Source of the DNA: Amycolatopsis sp. A133
GTDB taxonomy: Bacteria > Actinomycetota > Actinomycetes > Mycobacteriales > Pseudonocardiaceae
Direction of reading: 5' to 3'
Assembly: GCF_031082405.1 (NCBI RefSeq)
Contig: NZ_JAVHJU010000033.1
Span: 1-64,000, forward strand
Length of the DNA: 64,000 nucleotides
Within the stretch, counting starts at the first letter, position 1, and each line of letters begins with the position of its first letter. The notes under the pieces are model-generated. The model had not been told where the DNA came from and searched no databases. It was given only the letters and a program-made list of their open reading frames with translations. Positions 42,203 to 50,397 of the stretch are shown piece after piece. A program made the position numbers and the translations under genes.

Positions 42203-44164
42203 GTGACCAGAACCGCCGACCCGCCCCCGCTGATCGGGGTCGACAACCTGAAGATGCCCGAGTGGGCCCGCGTCGACGAACGCGTGGCCTCCGCGGGCTT
42301 CGGCCAAGCCGTGCGTGCGCTGCCCACCGCGGTTTCGGTCGTGCTGCGGCTGGCGTGGCGGACGTCGCCGCGGCTGACGCTGCTGGCCGCCGTCGTGCAC
42401 GTCGTCTCGGGCTGCGTCACGGCGTTCGGGCTGCTCGCCACCGCGAACGTCTTCACCGCGCTGCTCGAACAAGGCCCGACCCCGGACCGCGTCCTGCAGT
42501 CGCTGCCGGCGCTCGCGGTCGTCACCGGGTCGTACGCGGCGCGCGCAATACTGGACTCCGCGGTCGCCGCGGTCGAGGGCGCGCTGCGACCGCGGGTCAC
42601 CGCGGCGGCGGACGACGCGGTGACGGCCGCGGTCGTGCGCGTCGGGCTGATCGCGTTCGAGGACGCCGACTTCCGGGAGCTGGCCCGGCAGGGCGCACGC
42701 TTCGGGGTGCGGGCCATCGAGACGAGCCTGCGCCGGCTGGCCGACCTGACGTCGTCGGTGATCTCGCTGGCGGCGGCGATGATCACGGCCGGGCTGCTCA
42801 ACCCGTGGCTGGCCCCGGTGCTGCTGCTCGCCGCGGCGGCCGACGGCTGGGCCGCCGCGCGCGTCGCGAAGCTCAACTACCGGCACTTCCTGGACACCGT
42901 CGGGCGCAACATCCGCAAGTCGGTCGTCGAAGAGGTCGCCACCTGGCGCTCGATGGCCCTCGAACGGCACGCACTGACGCTGCAGGAACCGTTGCTCGGC
43001 GAGTACCGGCGCATCTCGCGCAGCCTCACGCGCGAAGAGATCCGGCTGGCGCACCGGAGCAACCTGGTGCGCACCACCGGGCGGGCGGCGGCCGGCTTCG
43101 GCACGGCCGTGGCGTACCTGGTGCTCGGCTGGCTGCTCTACACCGGCTCGATGGAGCTGGCGCTGGCCGGCACGGCGGTGCTGGCGATGCGGACGGCGTC
43201 GACGTCGCTGTCCAACACCATGCGTGCGGTCAACTCGCTGTACGAGGACTCCTTCTACATCGGGTTCTACAACCAGCTGCTCGCGGAATCCCGGAAGCGG
43301 CAACCCCCGCCGACGGCGGTGACCGCGCCCGCCGACCCCGCCGAGATCCGGCTGGACGGCGTCACGTTCACCTACCCGGGCGGGAAAACGCCGGCCCTGC
43401 GGGACGTCTCGCTGACGATCCGGCGCGGCGAGGTGGTCGCGCTCGTCGGCGAGAACGGCTCGGGCAAGACCACCCTCGGCAAGCTGCTCACCGGGCTGTA
43501 CCCACCGGACGAGGGCACGGTCCGCTGGGACGACGTCGACCTCGCGCGGGCCGATCCAGTGTCGGTGCATTCGAACATCGCGGTGATCGCGCAGGAACCG
43601 GCGGAATGGCCGATGACCGCGGCGAACAACATCACGGTCGGGCGCCTCGGCCGCGCCGACCCGGACGGGCAGGCGTGGCGCGAAGCGGTCGGCTACTCGG
43701 GCGCGGACGAGGTGATCGGTTCCCTGCCCGCCAAGGAGCACACGGTCCTGTCGAAGAAGTTCGACGAGGGCCACGACCTCTCCGGCGGCCAGTGGCAGCG
43801 CATGGGCATCGCCCGCGGCATCTACCGCGACGCGTCGGTCCTGGTCGCCGACGAACCGACGGCGGCGCTCGACGCCCGCGCCGAAGCCCGGGTGTTCGCC
43901 GGGCTCCAGCACGCGAGCCGGTCGGACCGCGGCCGCCGCACCACGGTGCTGGTGACCCACCGGCTGGCCAACATCCGCTCGGCGGACCGCATCCTGGTGC
44001 TGGAGAAGGGAAGGCTGATCGAACAGGGCACCCACGACGAGCTGATCCGCGCGGGCGGCGTCTACCACGAGTTGTACGGGATCCAGGCCCGCGCCTACCG
44101 GAACGGATCAGGGCCGAGCCCCCGACCGGCCGACCCTCCAGGGTCAGGTGGCGAGGGTGAGTGA
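42203..44164 (+). CDS. ABC exporter, fused permease and ATPase
   Basis: A 653-residue half-transporter. The N-terminal membrane domain (about 45-370) has five or six helices and a long cytosolic loop. The ATPase (about 385-640) has Walker A VGENGSGKTT, signature LSGGQWQRM, Walker B VLVADEPTAALD and the switch histidine in VLVTHRL. It would export a small molecule, peptide or lipid as a homodimer. GTG start at 42203 without a clear ribosome site. Its last 21 bases overlap the convergent hydratase gene. Confidence 0.88.
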   Translation: MTRTADPPPLIGVDNLKMPEWARVDERVASAGFGQAVRALPTAVSVVLRLAWRTSPRLTLLAAVVHVVSGCVTAFGLLATANVFTALLEQGPTPDRVLQSLPALAVVTGSYAARAILDSAVAAVEGALRPRVTAAADDAVTAAVVRVGLIAFEDADFRELARQGARFGVRAIETSLRRLADLTSSVISLAAAMITAGLLNPWLAPVLLLAAAADGWAAARVAKLNYRHFLDTVGRNIRKSVVEEVATWRSMALERHALTLQEPLLGEYRRISRSLTREEIRLAHRSNLVRTTGRAAAGFGTAVAYLVLGWLLYTGSMELALAGTAVLAMRTASTSLSNTMRAVNSLYEDSFYIGFYNQLLAESRKRQPPPTAVTAPADPAEIRLDGVTFTYPGGKTPALRDVSLTIRRGEVVALVGENGSGKTTLGKLLTGLYPPDEGTVRWDDVDLARADPVSVHSNIAVIAQEPAEWPMTAANNITVGRLGRADPDGQAWREAVGYSGADEVIGSLPAKEHTVLSKKFDEGHDLSGGQWQRMGIARGIYRDASVLVADEPTAALDARAEARVFAGLQHASRSDRGRRTTVLVTHRLANIRSADRILVLEKGRLIEQGTHDELIRAGGVYHELYGIQARAYRNGSGPSPRPADPPGSGGEGE

Positions 44165-44905
44165 GCCCAGGTGGGAGAAGTGGGCCGCGACGCGGCAGCC
44201 GGGGCGGACCGGGACCGCGTCCGTCATGCCGCCGGTCAGGACCAGCCAGCCCGGCTCCAGGGCCAGTCCCCGTGCGGCCAGGGCGTTCGCCGCCAGGGCC
44301 AGGGCTTCCGCCGGGTGGCCTTGGACGGCCGCGCCGGTGGCCGTGTCGACGATCTGGCCGTCGACCTCCAGCAGGGCCGCCTCGAGCGAGAGGTCCAGAG
44401 CAGCCGGGGGCAAGCCGACCGGGCCGAGGCTGAAGTACGCCGACGAGCCGTTGTCCGCGACGGCGTCCGGGAGCGTGAAGCGGTAGTCCGCGTACCGGCT
44501 GTCGATGACCTCGATGCCGCCGTACACGCGGTCGACCGCGGCCAGCGCCGTCGCCGCCGTCACGCCGGGGCCCGCCAACCGGCGGCCCAGCACGAAGACC
44601 AGTTCCGGCTCGGCGCGCGGGTGGATCAGCGCGTCGTGCGGCACCGGCGCGCCCGCGGGGAGCACCATCGCGTCGGTCAGCCAGGCCAGCAACGGCGCGT
44701 TGATGCCCATCCGCTGCTGCTTGGCCCGCGACGTCAGGCCCAGCTTCACCCCGATCAGCGTCTCGCCGCGCGCCCGGCGCTGCCGCAGGGCCTCGTCCTG
44801 GATCGCGTACGCCGTGTCGACGTCCAGGTCCGGCCAGTCGGCCGAGAGCGGCGCGCGCTCCGAGACCGTCCCCAGCAGCGCAGCGGCTGCCTCGCGCACG
44901 TTCAC
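44144..44905 (-). CDS. 2-keto-4-pentenoate hydratase family protein (copy A)
   Basis: 253 residues of the fumarylacetoacetate-hydrolase fold, hydratase/decarboxylase branch. Metal-ligand glutamates are visible in RAEPELVFVLGRRL, and IEVIDSRYADYRF is a family mark. It should hydrate 2-hydroxypenta-2,4-dienoate or decarboxylate 4-oxalocrotonate in meta-cleavage pathways. GTG start at 44905 with GGAGG upstream, overlapping copy B by four bases. The downstream aldolase and dehydrogenase (typical partners) are not in the window. Confidence 0.82.
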   Translation of the reverse strand: MNVREAAAALLGTVSERAPLSADWPDLDVDTAYAIQDEALRQRRARGETLIGVKLGLTSRAKQQRMGINAPLLAWLTDAMVLPAGAPVPHDALIHPRAEPELVFVLGRRLAGPGVTAATALAAVDRVYGGIEVIDSRYADYRFTLPDAVADNGSSAYFSLGPVGLPPAALDLSLEAALLEVDGQIVDTATGAAVQGHPAEALALAANALAARGLALEPGWLVLTGGMTDAVPVRPGCRVAAHFSHLGSLTLAT

Positions 44906-45702
44906 GATTCCTCCGAGGCAGGAGCGAAGACCGCGGTGACACTGCCGACGCCGGCGATCGTGGTGACGATCGTGTCGCCCGGCGACACCGGGATCGCCCG
45001 GGTCATCGATCCCGGCAGCACGACGTGCCCGGGTTCCAGGGTGACGCCCAGCGGCCCCACCGTGTTCGCCAGCCACACCAGCGAGTTCACCGGCGACCCG
45101 AGCACCGCGCCGCCCGCGCCCGTCGCGGCCACCGAACCGTTCTGGTAGAGCACGCAGCCGGCCAGCCGCAGGTCCACCGAACCCAGCGCGGCCGGGCTGC
45201 TCCCCAGCACCACCCCGCCGGACGACGCGTTGTCGGCGATCGTGTCGAACAGGGAGATCTTCCAGTCCTGGATGCGGGAATCGACGATCTCCAGCGACGG
45301 CAGCACAAAATCGACCGCCCGGACCGCGTCCGCGACCGTCACACCCGGGCCGCGCAGGGCGGAGCCGAGCACGAACGCGATCTCCGGCTCGATCCGCGGC
45401 TGCAGGAACGCCGACGTCGGGATCGGCTGGTGTTCGAGGTGGAACATGCTGCCGGTGAGGTGCCCGTAGTCGGGCTGGTCGACGCCCATCTGCCGCTGCA
45501 TCGCCGCCGACGCGAGACCGACCTTGTGCCCGCGGACGGCGTCGCCGCCTTCGACCCACTGCCGCACCTGCTCCTGCTGGATCCGGTACGCGTCCTCGAC
45601 CCCCGCGTCGGGGTAGGTCTTGACCAGCGGCTCGATCGGCTCGCGCGTGGCATAAGCCCGCGCCAGCGCGGCGGCGGCCTCCTGCACCCTGCTGACGTCC
45701 AC
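44902..45702 (-). CDS. 2-keto-4-pentenoate hydratase family protein (copy B)
   Basis: 266 residues, paralogue of copy A. RIEPEIAFVLGSAL holds the metal ligands and LEIVDSRIQDWKI the family mark. In meta-cleavage operons one such copy is the hydratase and the other the 4-oxalocrotonate decarboxylase, and they form a complex; this fits a coupled pair. GTG start at 45702 by length and similarity to copy A; the ribosome site is weak. Divergent from a VOC-fold gene. Confidence 0.82.
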   Translation of the reverse strand: MDVSRVQEAAAALARAYATREPIEPLVKTYPDAGVEDAYRIQQEQVRQWVEGGDAVRGHKVGLASAAMQRQMGVDQPDYGHLTGSMFHLEHQPIPTSAFLQPRIEPEIAFVLGSALRGPGVTVADAVRAVDFVLPSLEIVDSRIQDWKISLFDTIADNASSGGVVLGSSPAALGSVDLRLAGCVLYQNGSVAATGAGGAVLGSPVNSLVWLANTVGPLGVTLEPGHVVLPGSMTRAIPVSPGDTIVTTIAGVGSVTAVFAPASEES

Positions 45703-45802
45703 CCCCGGGACTCTGCCGTGCACGTCCCCGGCGCACAAGCTCCGACGTTCCGTCCAGCGGAACTCTCGCCACGCAACCTCTTGCGCGCGAGACAAATGCG
45801 GC

Positions 45803-45818
45803 GTACCGTCCGAGGTAC
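45803..45818. promoter_or_regulatory. Short inverted repeat between the hydratase and VOC genes
   Basis: GTACC-N6-GGTAC in the 139-base gap between divergent genes. It is short and only suggestive of an operator. Confidence 0.3.
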
Positions 45819-45841
45819 CACCAGGAAGGGACGTGAGGGAC

Positions 45842-46345
45842 ATGGCACCGACCCAGGCCGAGGTCACCAAGCTCGCCGAAGTCCGCGACGAGCTGCGCGA
45901 GCGCCACCTGCGCCCGGCCGCCGACCGCCCGGCGACGAACGGCCGCGGCATCCACCACACCGCGCTGATCTCCAGCGACGTCGAGCGGACCATCGAGTTC
46001 TACCAGGACATCCTCGGCTTCCCCCTCACCGAGCTGATCGAGAACCGCGACTACCCCGGGTCGAGCCACTTCTTCTTCGACGTCGGCAACGGCAACGCCG
46101 TCGCCTTCTTCGACCTGCCCGGTCTGGACCTCGGCCCGTACGCGGAAGTCCTCGGTGGACTGCACCACCTGGCCCTCTCCGTCGCGCCCGAACGGTGGAG
46201 TGTGATCAAGGACAAGCTCGACGAAGCCGGCGTGCAGTACCTGCTGGAGAGCCAGACCTCCATCTACCTGTCCGATCCGGACGGTGCCCGCGTCGAGCTG
46301 ATCTCCGACCCGCTCGGGGAGATGTACGGCGAGAAGATCGGCTGA
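45842..46345 (+). CDS. VOC-superfamily (glyoxalase/extradiol-dioxygenase-like) protein
   Basis: 167 residues with one full VOC module (about 38-165): GIHHTALISSDVERTIEFYQ (first metal histidine), LHHLALSV, and YLSDPDGARVELIS (metal glutamate). A helical extension of about 35 residues precedes it. Next to two hydratase-family genes, a ring-cleavage or related metal-dependent reaction on a catechol-like compound is possible. ATG 45842 or GTG 45833 could be the start; both have a purine-rich site nearby. Confidence 0.75.
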   Translation: MAPTQAEVTKLAEVRDELRERHLRPAADRPATNGRGIHHTALISSDVERTIEFYQDILGFPLTELIENRDYPGSSHFFFDVGNGNAVAFFDLPGLDLGPYAEVLGGLHHLALSVAPERWSVIKDKLDEAGVQYLLESQTSIYLSDPDGARVELISDPLGEMYGEKIG

Positions 46346-46401
46346 AAGCGTGGTTTGGGCGTCGCGCGCCAACTAGCCTGTGCGCGACGCCTGGAGGTCC
46401 G

Positions 46402-46974
46402 ATGTCCGACTGGTCCCTCTCCCGCGCGAAGGCGCGGCTCGATCACCGCGAGCGGCTCGACGAACTCACCGCGCGTACCCGGTTCGAGGTGCGGCTGCAC
46501 CTCAACGAGCCGGTCACGAACGGCGCCTACGACGAGCTGACGAGCATCTTCGCGATCGGGCACGGCGAGTGCGCCGCCCTCCTCGCGCACCACCGGCTGC
46601 TGCCGTGGTGGGAGCGCGCGCTGCTGTTCCGGTACGCGCGGCGCGTGCACGGCAAGGCGATCACCCGCAGTGTCGGCGCGGTCCCCGCCGAAGTGGCGCC
46701 GCAGGCGGCCCGCGCGTTCGGCGCCGAGATCGCGGAACTGGCGCCCGGCTCCGGGGACACCGGCGCGAAGTACGACCTGCAGGGCCGCGGCCTGCTGACG
46801 GTGTTCCGCATCGCCGTCGGCGCCAAGGGCGAGACCTGGCCCGACCGGCACGAAGTCGCGACGACGGCCGCCCGCAACATCCTGACCTGCGCCGCGACCT
46901 TCGCCCGCCGGAAGCCGTGGCACGTGGTGTGGCCCGTCTACCGCGTGCGCGGCCTGCGGCTCTGGAAGCTTTGA
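46402..46974 (+). CDS. Unknown protein
   Basis: 190 residues, not recognised. Soluble, rich in Arg, Ala and Trp, with no signal or membrane segment. Notable stretches: IFAIGHGECAALLAHHRLLPWWERALLFRY (parts near residues 48-77) and a C-terminal KPWHVVWPVYRVRGLRLWKL. ATG 46402 with TGGAGG upstream. It follows the VOC gene by 56 bases and may be co-transcribed. Two His and one Cys near residue 53 could bind metal. Confidence 0.55.
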   Translation: MSDWSLSRAKARLDHRERLDELTARTRFEVRLHLNEPVTNGAYDELTSIFAIGHGECAALLAHHRLLPWWERALLFRYARRVHGKAITRSVGAVPAEVAPQAARAFGAEIAELAPGSGDTGAKYDLQGRGLLTVFRIAVGAKGETWPDRHEVATTAARNILTCAATFARRKPWHVVWPVYRVRGLRLWKL

Positions 46975-46997
46975 CGTCCTCCGCGCGTTCCACCGGT

Positions 46998-47399
46998 ATG
47001 AACGCAGAGGAAATCCTCGCCGGCGCGAACACCATCGCCGTTGTCGGCCTGAGCCGGGACCCGGCCAAGGCCGCGCACGGTGTCCCCGCGGTCCTGCAGG
47101 CGCACGGGTTCCGGATCATCCCGGTGCACCCGACCGCGACCGAGCTGCTCGGCGAAAAGGTCTACCGGTCGCTGACGGACATCCCCGAGCCGGTGGACCT
47201 GGTCGACGTCTTCCGGCCCTCGCCCGAGGCGCCCGGCATCGCGCGGGAGGCCGTCGAGATCGGCGCCAAGGCGCTGTGGCTGCAGCAGGGCATCGTCTCC
47301 GCCGAAGCGCGCCGCATCGCCGAAGAAGGCGGGCTCGCCTACGTCGAGAACCGTTGCACCGCCGTCGTCCGCGCGACCGCCGCGATCTCGAAGAACTAG
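46998..47399 (+). CDS. CoA-binding domain protein
   Basis: 133 residues with the Rossmann-type CoA-binding fold found in YccU-like proteins: NTIAVVGLSRDPAKAAHGVP, IIPVHPT, LVDVFRPSPEAPGIAREAV and ALWLQQGI. It binds CoA or acyl-CoA; the partner reaction is unknown. ATG 46998. Its stop shares the CTAG at 47396-47399 with the stop of the convergent NHL gene. Confidence 0.85.
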   Translation: MNAEEILAGANTIAVVGLSRDPAKAAHGVPAVLQAHGFRIIPVHPTATELLGEKVYRSLTDIPEPVDLVDVFRPSPEAPGIAREAVEIGAKALWLQQGIVSAEARRIAEEGGLAYVENRCTAVVRATAAISKN

Positions 47400-48001
47400 G
47401 CGGACGCTCCGAAGTGGACGATGCGGTGGTTGCCCGTCTCGGCGACCCAGACACCGCCCGCGCCGTCGTCGGCCATGTCCCTGGGTGAGCCGATCGGCTC
47501 GGCCGTGTCGGACAACGCGGTGCCCGTGCGGGTGTCGAACCGGGCCACACGCCCGGTGTCGTCGACCAGCAGCCGCCCGGCGTGGTCCAGCGCGACTCCG
47601 CGGGGCCGGGCCAGGCCGCCGAACTCGCGGACGAACCCGCCCCACCACGAGAACTGCACCACGCGGCGGTTGCCGGTGTCGGCGACGTAGACGTGGCCCG
47701 CCGCGTCGACCGCCACCCCTTCGGGCGCCTTGAGCCGCCCGGCCAGGACGCGCACGAGCGCGCCGTCGCGGGTGAACGCCTGGACCCGGTCGTTGCCGGT
47801 GTCCGCCACCCACACGCGGCCGCGGGCGTCGACGGCGATCCCGGACGGCGCGCGGAACTGCCCCGGCCCGGTGCCGGGTCCGCCGAACGCGCGCGGGAGC
47901 GCCGCGACTTCGCTGGTGGTCACGGCATCAGGATCACCGACCGCGAGCCACGGCGGCCAGCGCCGGGACGAGTGTTCAGCGACTGTTCCGCCCCCGCTCA
48001 C
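47396..48001 (-). CDS. NHL-repeat protein at the end of the gas-vesicle cluster
   Basis: 201 residues with about four NHL repeats, e.g. PSGIAVDARGRVWVADTGND and PEGVAVDAAGHVYVADTGNR, predicted to form a partial beta propeller. No signal peptide is seen. The GTG at 48001 overlaps the gvpL stop by four bases, so it is translationally coupled to the gas-vesicle genes, which is not usual. A role as scaffold for vesicle proteins is a guess. Confidence 0.7.
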   Translation of the reverse strand: MSGGGTVAEHSSRRWPPWLAVGDPDAVTTSEVAALPRAFGGPGTGPGQFRAPSGIAVDARGRVWVADTGNDRVQAFTRDGALVRVLAGRLKAPEGVAVDAAGHVYVADTGNRRVVQFSWWGGFVREFGGLARPRGVALDHAGRLLVDDTGRVARFDTRTGTALSDTAEPIGSPRDMADDGAGGVWVAETGNHRIVHFGASA

Positions 48002-48558
48002 CAGCTCCACCGGGAGCACGTCCGCCGGTCGAGGAAGCTGTAGGCGGGCAGCGGCCCGAGCCAGTCGGCCTGGACGCCGCCCCCGCCGGCCAGCCCGGCG
48101 ACGGCGTCGCGCACAACGAGCAGGTCGCCCAGCCCGACCAGGAACGCCCACCGCTCGTCGGCGCTCTCGCCCGCCGGCAGCGCCACGGAGTCGCGGGCCC
48201 GTTCGGCGACCTCCGCGAGCAGGACGTCCGAGCGGGCCGCCCGCCACGCCGACCCGGGTTCGGTGAACCGCAGGCAGACGTGCACCTCGGCCAGGCCGTC
48301 GAGCCGGTCGAGGTCGGCGCGGTAGGTGCCGGCGGCCGGGGCGAGCACGTCGGTGCGGACGGCGTCCTCGTCCTCGGCCACGGTGCCGAACCGGACCGGC
48401 AGCACCGGGCCGCCCTCGACGAGCGCGGACACCACCGCCAGGTGCGCGGCCGGGTCGGGCTCGGGTTCGCCGACCACCATCGCGAGGTCTTCCCAGACGA
48501 CCGTGCGCGGCGCCCGCGGGTGCCCGGCCCGGACGACGCCGTAGAGCTGCAGCGTCAC
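47998..48558 (-). CDS. gvpL: Gas vesicle protein, GvpF/GvpL family (short)
   Basis: 186 residues; usual GvpL/F proteins are about 230-280. MTLQLYGVV opens the first domain, GPVLPVRFGTVAEDEDAV is the core family motif, and LGPLPAYSFLD the usual end. The middle of the N-terminal domain is short. The last residues (RRTCSRWSW) are not family-like and may come from a frame change. GTG 48558 overlaps the upstream stop (GTGA). GvpL is an accessory protein in vesicle assembly. Confidence 0.7.
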   Translation of the reverse strand: MTLQLYGVVRAGHPRAPRTVVWEDLAMVVGEPEPDPAAHLAVVSALVEGGPVLPVRFGTVAEDEDAVRTDVLAPAAGTYRADLDRLDGLAEVHVCLRFTEPGSAWRAARSDVLLAEVAERARDSVALPAGESADERWAFLVGLGDLLVVRDAVAGLAGGGGVQADWLGPLPAYSFLDRRTCSRWSW

Positions 48559-48713
48559 GGCTGTTCGACGGGGATGGCCGGTTCCACCGGCACCGCGACC
48601 GCGGGCGTCGGCGGCGGGGGCGGGATCAGCCCCGTCGTCCGGCCGAGGCCCTTGTCGAGCAGGATGTCGAGCGTGTCGGCGAGGCCGCCACCGGTCTGTC
48701 CCGGTCTGGTCAC
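48555..48713 (-). CDS. Truncated GvpA/GvpJ-type protein
   Basis: 52 residues. GLADTLDILLDKGL is the first helix of GvpA/J proteins, but the beta hairpin and second helix that follow in the family are missing. Instead a proline-rich tail (LIPPPPPTPAVAVPV) runs to the stop. It keeps GTGA overlaps with both neighbours (start 48713, stop 48555). It cannot be a working vesicle shell protein as it stands. Confidence 0.55.
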   Translation of the reverse strand: MTRPGQTGGGLADTLDILLDKGLGRTTGLIPPPPPTPAVAVPVEPAIPVEQP

Positions 48714-48972
48714 TTCGCTCCTTCGGTCGCAGGGATGTCGTCGAGGGCGGCGCGGACCTCGGCGAACCGGAGTTCCAGCGCGATTTGGTGCCGGTGGGTG
48801 TGAAGACTTCGGCGAGCAGGTCACCGCGCGGCCCGGCCCGGCACGGCACACCGGCCGCCGCGATCAGGTCGCCGGTCGCACCACGGCCCGGCGCACCACC
48901 ATCCGCGAGCAGGTCACCGCCCGCAGCGCTGCCCGCGGCACCCGCGCCCGCGTGGGCTTCGGCGTCAGCCAT
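48710..48972 (-). pseudogene. Small gas-vesicle-cluster gene, frameshifted
   Basis: ATG 48972 opens MADAEAHAGAGAAGS, with three GDLL/GDLI-type repeats (GDLLADGG, GDLIAAAG, GDLLAEV). That frame continues past the next gene start. The end ALELRFAEVRAALDD...EGAK lies in another frame and stops at 48710, just where a GTGA coupling to the next gene is expected. So a frame change near 48785-48800 is likely. The product is not recognised. Its place, after gvpF, is that of gvpG in other clusters, but the sequence does not resemble GvpG. Confidence 0.45.
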
Positions 48973-49691
48973 TCGCCGTCGCTCCGAGCTCGAGGTCCGT
49001 GAACGAGTACGGCGGCCACGGGCCTGAGCTCTCCACCGTGGCCCCCGCCGCGGTCAGCTCGCGGGCGAACCACGCCACCTCCGCGTGGAACTCCGCTTCC
49101 CGGCTCGTCTCCACCAGGTACGCCGTGTGCACCAGCACGCCGTGCGGCCGGGCTCGCTCCACCCGGTCCGCCGCGTGCCGGCGCAACGTCTCCTCGAGCC
49201 GTCCCGCCGCACCGGCCACGTCCTCCCGCGCGCGCTGGATCGCCTTCAGCCGCTTGCGCCGTCTGACCAGGTATTGCGTTCCGGTCAGGGCCGCCGGATC
49301 CGGCCGGCTGGTCGCCGCGGGCTCGGTGTGGCGGACCCGGACGCCCCACTCGCGGTGCCCGGCCACCTCGTCGAGGCAGTCGCGCGCCTGGTCGTAGCCC
49401 GCCGCCAGGAGCCGGCGGGCCGCGTCCTCGCCGTCGAGGACCGTGCCGAACCGCAGCGGGGAGCACGGGTTCGCTGCAGAACACCGCGCGCACCACGGCG
49501 TCGTGCTCGCGGGCCAGCTCGGCGAGCGTGCCGTCGACCGGGTCGAGCGGGTCGATGCGGGCCGGCGCCACCTCGGAGACCACCACGCCGAGGTCGCGGT
49601 AGCCGATCAACCGCGGAGCCAGGCCGATGTCCAAACCGGACGGACGGTTGCGGGTGATCGCGTACGCGCTCAGCCAGTTTCCGGTGCTCAC
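48965..49691 (-). pseudogene. gvpF: Gas vesicle protein GvpF/GvpL family, one-base frameshift
   Basis: GTG 49691 opens STGNWLSAYAITRN and runs in a good GvpF frame to VFCSEPVLP near 49460. There a GGGG run (49457-49460, plus strand) has one base too many. Removing it would continue into LRFGTVLDGEDAA, the core family motif, and then to the normal C-terminal region ending GPWPPYSFTDLELG at 48965. The start overlaps the upstream gene stop (GTGA). The lesion may be a sequence error in a homopolymer. Confidence 0.75.
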
Positions 49692-49987
49692 CGCGGTTCG
49701 TCCCTCCCGCCCGGCGCGGGCAGCCGGGCTTCCAATTCGGCGACGCGCGCCGCCAGGCCGGGCGTCTCCAGTTCGGTCCGCGCGGCATTCGGGGCGAAGA
49801 ACGGATCGTTCGTCCACCAGTCCATGCCCATTTCCCGCGCGGTCTGCGCGGAGGCGATGAACAGCCGGATCCGCAGGGTCAGCAATTCGACGTCGACGAC
49901 GCTGACGCCGATGTCACCGGCGATGACGACGCCCTTGTCGAGCACGCGTTCCAGGATGTCCGCCAACGAATCGGACGAAGCGGCCAA
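49688..49987 (-). CDS. Gas vesicle structural protein, GvpA/GvpJ family
   Basis: 99 residues. SLADILERVLDKGVVIAGD, then SVVDVELLTLRIRLFIAS, gives the helix-beta-beta-helix of GvpA/J proteins, followed by EMGMDWWTNDPFF and a coiled tail. The tail and the G-D pair in place of A-W favour GvpJ/S-like over the main shell protein GvpA. TTG 49987 is the likely start, with AAAGGAAGG about nine bases upstream. It is the only intact vesicle structural gene of the cluster; no classical gvpA is present. Confidence 0.75.
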   Translation of the reverse strand: MAASSDSLADILERVLDKGVVIAGDIGVSVVDVELLTLRIRLFIASAQTAREMGMDWWTNDPFFAPNAARTELETPGLAARVAELEARLPAPGGRDEPR

Positions 49988-50004
49988 TCGTGTCGACCTT
50001 CCTT

Positions 50005-50213
50005 TCAGGAATCGGTGGAGCCCCGGGTGAACCGCCGCAGCCGTTCGCACGCGCGAAATCCGGGATCCGGGCCAGTTCGACGACGTCGACGAGCACGGAC
50101 CAGGCCGTCGCCGCTTGAATGGCGTCGGCGGCACGGAGCCGGGAAACGGATTTCTCGGCGGTTTCGGGGGCTTTTTTGTTTTGGGCAGGGAACGGCAGTG
50201 GCGATTCCGTCAT
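50005..50213 (-). pseudogene. gvpO: Gas vesicle protein GvpO, broken
   Basis: ATG 50213 opens MTESPLPFPAQNKKAPE. The core WSVLVDVVELARIPD is that of GvpO. After it the frame is lost; the usual C-terminal end is found in another frame as ERLRRFTRGSTDS, stopping at 50005. About 15 conserved residues between the two are missing, and the region before the core is also short. So both a deletion and a frame change are needed. First gene of the cluster. Confidence 0.65.
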
Positions 50214-50397
50214 CGCTTTCCTCGTCACGGGTGGATGCCCACCGTAGCAACACACAGGATCGCGTGCAGCAGCCTCAAGGCAGGGCAATTTTCACCGGTT
50301 CGCGGGAACGATTGGGCGATCTGCGGCAACCGGCGGAGGCAAACGGCGCAACAGCGGGACACCCAGCGGAACCAATTTCCGGAAAACGCCCGTTTGG

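Noticed and set aside
47590..47800. NHL repeats as a CRISPR-like or tandem DNA repeat
   Set aside because: The repeats are at protein level only; DNA units differ and there are no spacers.
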